A stretch of 64,000 nt of DNA, from contig QHYK01000095.1 of NCBI GenBank assembly GCA_003224085.1, positions 1 to 64,000 of the forward strand, read 5' to 3'. Shown piece after piece: positions 60,371 to 64,000 of this stretch (its first letter is position 1; each line of letters begins with the position of its first letter). The translations under genes were made by a program, and so were the position numbers. The notes under the pieces are model-generated. The model saw nothing but the letters and a program-made list of their open reading frames with translations, had not been told where the DNA came from and searched no databases. The stretch is from Acidobacteriota bacterium (GTDB lineage Bacteria; Acidobacteriota; Terriglobia; Acidiferrales; UBA7541).

Positions 60371-61011
60371 ATGCCGGCGGAGACCAAAATCTAGTAGGGA
60401 TACGGCTTGCCGGACCGGTTCTGATTCCCGGTCACGACGCTCTCCCCGTTGCGAATTCACATGGGGCAGCACCGTGTCGACAGGCACGGAGCGATTCTTT
60501 GACGTCATAGCCGCGAGTCTACTCTACAAACACAGCGATCTGAGCGGTTCGGGAAGAGTGGCCGATTATCCATCCAGATTCGGCTGAATCACAATTGCGC
60601 CTCGCATGATACACGCCGGAGACGAAAGCATGATCCCAATCGTTGCTGCCTCGAAAAAACCGTGAATCGAACCCTGGCGACATGCCGCCTCTCAATATTA
60701 GGCCCGAGTGACCGCCAACCCGAAAACAACCGCTTGCCACTGCGAGTCTGCTCGCCCTGCCTGAATCTGATTCGGTTCGAAATTAGGGCAGCTTTCTGGA
60801 TGAACACAAGGGGATTTTTTTCATGACAATATATGTGCGAATCTTTATATACTCCCCGCAACATTGTCCCGTTCTAAAAAGGTTCGTCGTGATTTCTGAA
60901 TCTGGGATAGAGCAGTTTAGAGCGCCTCTTCGCGGTTCGTCGTTTTGCCCGAAGCCGTGCGGGACGGCCAGCCGTGGAGAAGGAGCCTGCCAATCGAAAG
61001 GGAGGATCACC
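60371..61011. other. Intergenic region before the hydrolase gene
   Basis: No gene is recognised. Near the end, ATGACA at 60823-60828 and TATATA at 60846-60851 are spaced 17 bases and could be a promoter for the hydrolase. Confidence 0.4.
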
Positions 61012-61974
61012 TTGCACAGATTGCCAATCCGTTTATTGAGGTTCCTAGCGCCGGCAATATTTGTGATGAGCACCTTGCCGGTCCACGCACAACAGCCCGT
61101 CGTTCAAAGCTCCGATTTTAAGGTCGTCACCGCTGATGGTGTTTCGATTCACTTTCACCGGAAAGTTGGCCCCGCGCCCAATAAAATTCCTGTGTTGCTG
61201 ATACACGGGACTTGGGGCGACGACCGAACCTGGGATTTCCCCGATCGCAGCGTGATGGATCATCTGGCAGTGCGGGGATACAACGTTTATGCGCTCGACC
61301 TCCGCGGCATGGGCACCTCGGATCACCCCGCGAACTATTTCACTATCGACATTCTCAACCGGGTGAACGACGCGGCAGCGGTGGCCACCTACATCGTCAC
61401 AACCACCGGACGGGCCCCGGTGGTCATGGGCTGGAGCCAAGGCGGGGTAATCACAGGGTTGCTGGCCGCTTCTGCTCCGCAATTGGTTGCCGGCGTTGGA
61501 TTTTTCTCGGTTCCAGAAGACGGCTTCTTCGTGCCGCCGCCATTCGTGCCACTGCTGCAGAGCGTAGTAAACAGCGGAGTTGACCGCTTTTTGCCAACGC
61601 CAGACGAGATTTATGCCATAGCGTTTGGATTTGATCCCATAACTGGCCAGCCAACCATGTCGGCTGACGCATTCCTAACTTTCGTTTCGATTTCGGAGTC
61701 GGATAGTGTGCGCGCGCTAGGGGAGGAAGTAACGCCGGCTTTTTTTGACGCGGCCTTGGTTCCGGCGTGGCCGAAAATTCATGTCCCGGCTCTGGTCGTT
61801 GACGGCGCTTTAGATCCCCTGGTCGGTACGGACCGCGCGCAGGCGCTGTTCAACGCGTTGGGATCGACGAATAAGCAATTGGTTATTTTCCCGCGCAATT
61901 CGCACGGCTGGTTCCTGGAAGACAATCACGACGCAAACCTGCGAGTAGTCGACCGGTTTTTGACGCAGTTTTGA
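61012..61974 (+). CDS. Secreted alpha/beta hydrolase
   Basis: This 320-residue protein starts at TTG 61012 with GGGAGG six bases upstream; the open frame extends 63 codons further up but without signal character. The leader is LHRLPIRLLRFLAPAIFVMS, ending HAQ. The alpha/beta core shows the oxyanion region LLIHGTWGDDRTWDF, LRGMGTSDHP, nucleophile elbow GWSQGG (Ser142), Asp in VVDGALDPL and His in RNSHGWFL. The catalytic triad is complete. An esterase or lipase-like function is likely; the substrate is unknown. Confidence 0.85.
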   Translation: MHRLPIRLLRFLAPAIFVMSTLPVHAQQPVVQSSDFKVVTADGVSIHFHRKVGPAPNKIPVLLIHGTWGDDRTWDFPDRSVMDHLAVRGYNVYALDLRGMGTSDHPANYFTIDILNRVNDAAAVATYIVTTTGRAPVVMGWSQGGVITGLLAASAPQLVAGVGFFSVPEDGFFVPPPFVPLLQSVVNSGVDRFLPTPDEIYAIAFGFDPITGQPTMSADAFLTFVSISESDSVRALGEEVTPAFFDAALVPAWPKIHVPALVVDGALDPLVGTDRAQALFNALGSTNKQLVIFPRNSHGWFLEDNHDANLRVVDRFLTQF

Positions 61975-62288
61975 CGCTCGGTATGAGTTCGGGACGAGGC
62001 AAGCGATTGTGAAAGATTGCGCGTGTGAACTGTAAAGCCAGGTTCTTTTCGCACCGGCCCTTTGTTTGCAACGATGAACTGAAATTTCCCGTAAGGCGAC
62101 GGAAGGCCCGTTGTGGGAAGGTGGAAACCTGACGCCCATAGTTGGCGGATGACGAACCATACGGAAGTTACCCCAGTAAGCCGAACCGCACCATTACTTC
62201 CGCCTTGCGGTACCATACACCCCAGAATACGGTCTGGCGACCTCTACGGTGTTGCGGTCCCCGTATATAATGTCTGGCAGAGTCTCAA
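61975..62288. other. Intergenic region with a -10 candidate
   Basis: TATAAT at 62266-62271 lies 18 bases before the thioredoxin-fold gene and would give a leader of about ten bases. No good -35 is seen. Nothing else is recognised. Confidence 0.4.
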
Positions 62289-63527
62289 ATGCAAACGGTT
62301 GACAAAGCAACCTGGCTTGCGCGAATTCATTGCGAGTCAGGACAACAGAAAGATCACACTAAGGCAAAAATTGTTTTGCTTGGTATTCTTTCCTTACTCC
62401 TTATTGACAGACCAGCCGGATTAGCGTTTGCAGGCGAGAGTGGGCCAACTCCTTTGCCGATTGGAGCCTCCGCACCGGATTTCTGCCTGCCCGGTATCGA
62501 CGGAGAGACACACTGCCTCAAAGACTATGGGGCCAGCAAAGTTCTCGTCATAGCTTTTACATGTAATCATTGCCCGACTGCCCAACTCTATGAGGGCCGC
62601 ATCAAGCAGCTGGCCGCTGATTATCGTGAACGCGGGGTGGCGCTGGTCGCAATCCAACCGAATAATCCAAACGCTGTCAGGCTGGACGAGATGGGATACA
62701 CCGATATGGGTGACTCCTTCGAAGAGATGAAGCTGCGAGCTGCTTATCGTCATTTCAATTTTCCTTATCTCTATGACGGCGAGACCCAGAAGGTCTCCCG
62801 GGCTTATGGCCCGTCCGCGACTCCCCATCTTTTCATCTTCGATTCCGAGCGGAAGCTCCGTTATGAAGGACGCCTTGATAACAATCCGCGCGAGCCATTG
62901 GTGACCAGCCGAGACGCGCGAAACGCCATCGATGCAATTCTTGAGGATCGGCCCGTCCCCGTAGCGAAGACACCCTCCGTGGGCTGCTCCACAAAATGGC
63001 TGTATAAGGAAGAGGGGCGCAAAGAAGAGCTTGCCGAGATCGAAAGCAAGCCCATACAGCTTCAACCGGCCAACGCGGAAGAACTCAAGAATTTGCGAAG
63101 AAACTCGACTGGGAGGCTATTGCTCGTGAACTTCTGGGCGACATGGTGCGGCCCTTGTCGAGAGGAAATGCCGGATTTCCAAACGATTCATCGCATGTAC
63201 GGTCACCGAGCCTTTGAGGTTGTAACTGTAAGCATCAATTATCCGGATGAAAGGCCTGGCGTGCTTTCCGTTCTCAATAAGCTGCATGCGACCAGCAGGA
63301 ATCTTATCCTTGGTTCCACTGATATTTATCCGCTTCTGGCAGCGTTCGATGCGGATTGGAATGCTGCTGTCCCTTACACAATGTTGATCCGACCTGGCGG
63401 AGAAGTCGTCTTTAAACGTCAAGCCAAGATCAACCCACTGGAGTTGAAGAGGCTAATCATCTCCAATTTGGCCGATGATGACTACCTTGGCCATCAGGCC
63501 TACTGGCAAACGCACTCTGAACGGTGA
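62289..63527 (+). CDS. Exported protein with two thioredoxin-fold domains
   Basis: This 412-residue protein has an N-terminal hydrophobic segment (AKIVLLGILSLLLIDRPAGL) for export. Domain 1 (about residues 60-215) is peroxiredoxin/AhpC-like with PIGASAPDFCLPGIDG and active site CNHCP (Cys92, Cys95). Domain 2 (about 260-400) is TlpA/ResA-like with LLLVNFWATWCGPCREEMPD (Cys287, Cys290) and the cis-Pro loop AVPYTMLI. One domain could pass electrons to the other, as in other tandem thioredoxins. It probably reduces disulphides or peroxides in the periplasm. The start codon is ATG 62289. Confidence 0.85.
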   Translation: MQTVDKATWLARIHCESGQQKDHTKAKIVLLGILSLLLIDRPAGLAFAGESGPTPLPIGASAPDFCLPGIDGETHCLKDYGASKVLVIAFTCNHCPTAQLYEGRIKQLAADYRERGVALVAIQPNNPNAVRLDEMGYTDMGDSFEEMKLRAAYRHFNFPYLYDGETQKVSRAYGPSATPHLFIFDSERKLRYEGRLDNNPREPLVTSRDARNAIDAILEDRPVPVAKTPSVGCSTKWLYKEEGRKEELAEIESKPIQLQPANAEELKNLRRNSTGRLLLVNFWATWCGPCREEMPDFQTIHRMYGHRAFEVVTVSINYPDERPGVLSVLNKLHATSRNLILGSTDIYPLLAAFDADWNAAVPYTMLIRPGGEVVFKRQAKINPLELKRLIISNLADDDYLGHQAYWQTHSER

Positions 63528-63789
63528 AGCATCGCGGCGCTTCCTAGCCAACGGAACTAGATGATTCAAATGCTGTTGGGGCCCTTCCTCGAACATTTGA
63601 ACATTTCATTCTGCGTCAGGCTCATTGAGTCTGTAGCTTAGGGTTTTTCCCGCAAAGGATAAGTAGGAAAGTGGGCTAAAAAGAGTGTGCCGAAAAGCAC
63701 CAGCGCCCTCTTGCGGGGGAATCACCCTTGATAAATGCGAGTCTCTGGGATTAACATTCGCCCCACTAGATTCAGTTTGGAGTTTCAAC

Positions 63790-64000
63790 ATGCCGCTTAT
63801 TCATAGGTTGTTTCGGGGGCGGCTAGAAGTGTGCCCCGTTGCTTGCTTCTTTTCTATTTTACTGACACTGCTTTTTCTGGGGCCAGCTCGAGCGCAAGTT
63901 TACACAGGTTCTATCACAGGTTTAGTTCAAGATCCCTCTGACGCCGTGGTTCCCCATGCGTCTGTGGTCCTAACCGATATGGATAAGGGCGTGACGTATT
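63790..64000 (+). CDS. Oar-type TonB-dependent receptor 5, 5' part only
   Basis: The frame from ATG 63790 (GGAG seven bases upstream) runs off the right edge after 70 codons. A signal peptide (CFFSILLTLLFLGPARAQ) is followed by VYTGSITGLVQDPSDAVVPH, the start of the carboxypeptidase-regulatory-like domain of the receptors seen elsewhere in this window. It most resembles receptor 3 in this short stretch. Confidence 0.85.
   Translation, partial: MPLIHRLFRGRLEVCPVACFFSILLTLLFLGPARAQVYTGSITGLVQDPSDAVVPHASVVLTDMDKGVTY

Noticed and set aside
1-64000. Secondary-metabolite gene cluster, prophage or integrative element
   Set aside because: No synthases, phage structural genes, integrases, relaxases or tRNA attachment site were recognised.

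Overview
The window looks like part of an Acidobacteriota chromosome, most likely a heterotrophic soil or sediment lineage. I infer this from gene content, not from a database search. It carries four complete and one cut-off Oar-type TonB-dependent receptors, each with an N-terminal carboxypeptidase-regulatory-like domain. It also has two CRTAC1-type secreted propellers (VCBS/FG-GAP plus ASPIC/UnbV), PQQ-like and YVTN propellers, many Tat leaders, and intergenic repeats. No rRNA, tRNA, CRISPR array or intact transposase was recognised.

Layout. 0-10.3 kb is an extracytoplasmic redox and propeller region: two paralogous PQQ-like propellers (minus strand), a cupredoxin lipoprotein gene broken by about seven frameshifts, a YVTN lipoprotein, and a 1422-residue protein with two CxxCH haem motifs around a cyclase-like and HEAT-repeat body. 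10.7-22.6 kb holds two TonB-dependent receptors separated by an AAA/DUF4143 ATPase; the second receptor is followed by a CRTAC1 propeller and a TPR protein whose genes overlap. 22.7-26.0 kb is a small accessory island: a GH76 fragment, a VapBC pair, a BrnTA pair, a decayed DUF433/DUF5615 pair, a receptor 3'-end scrap and two copies of a repeat carrying the tail of a zinc-ribbon membrane protein.

26.1-40.9 kb is a sugar-utilisation locus: a DUF4185 protein, a Tat-exported six-hairpin glycosidase, a ROK sugar kinase, a DeoR regulator, a class I mannose-6-phosphate isomerase, an MFS sugar porter, a TonB-dependent receptor and two overlapping cupin phosphoglucose isomerases. Together they suggest uptake of an oligosaccharide, periplasmic hydrolysis, import, phosphorylation and entry into glycolysis. 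Two clean inverted repeats, one ahead of the glycosidase and one between the DeoR gene and the isomerase, are candidate operators.

41.3-54.7 kb is mixed: a SpoIID/LytB protein with a degenerate peptidase module, a secreted putative metalloprotein, a YjbR/TfoX-like protein, a LuxR-type regulator, an unknown protein, a VapBC pair whose toxin seems to begin with ACG, a HipBA pair, a secreted sialidase-like propeller and a retropepsin-like protease. 55-64 kb has a second receptor plus CRTAC1 pair, a secreted alpha/beta hydrolase, a tandem thioredoxin-fold protein, and the start of a fifth receptor.

The most system-like signals are the repeated receptor + CRTAC1 (+ TPR) arrangement, the sugar locus with its operators, and the density of toxin-antitoxin modules at different stages of decay.
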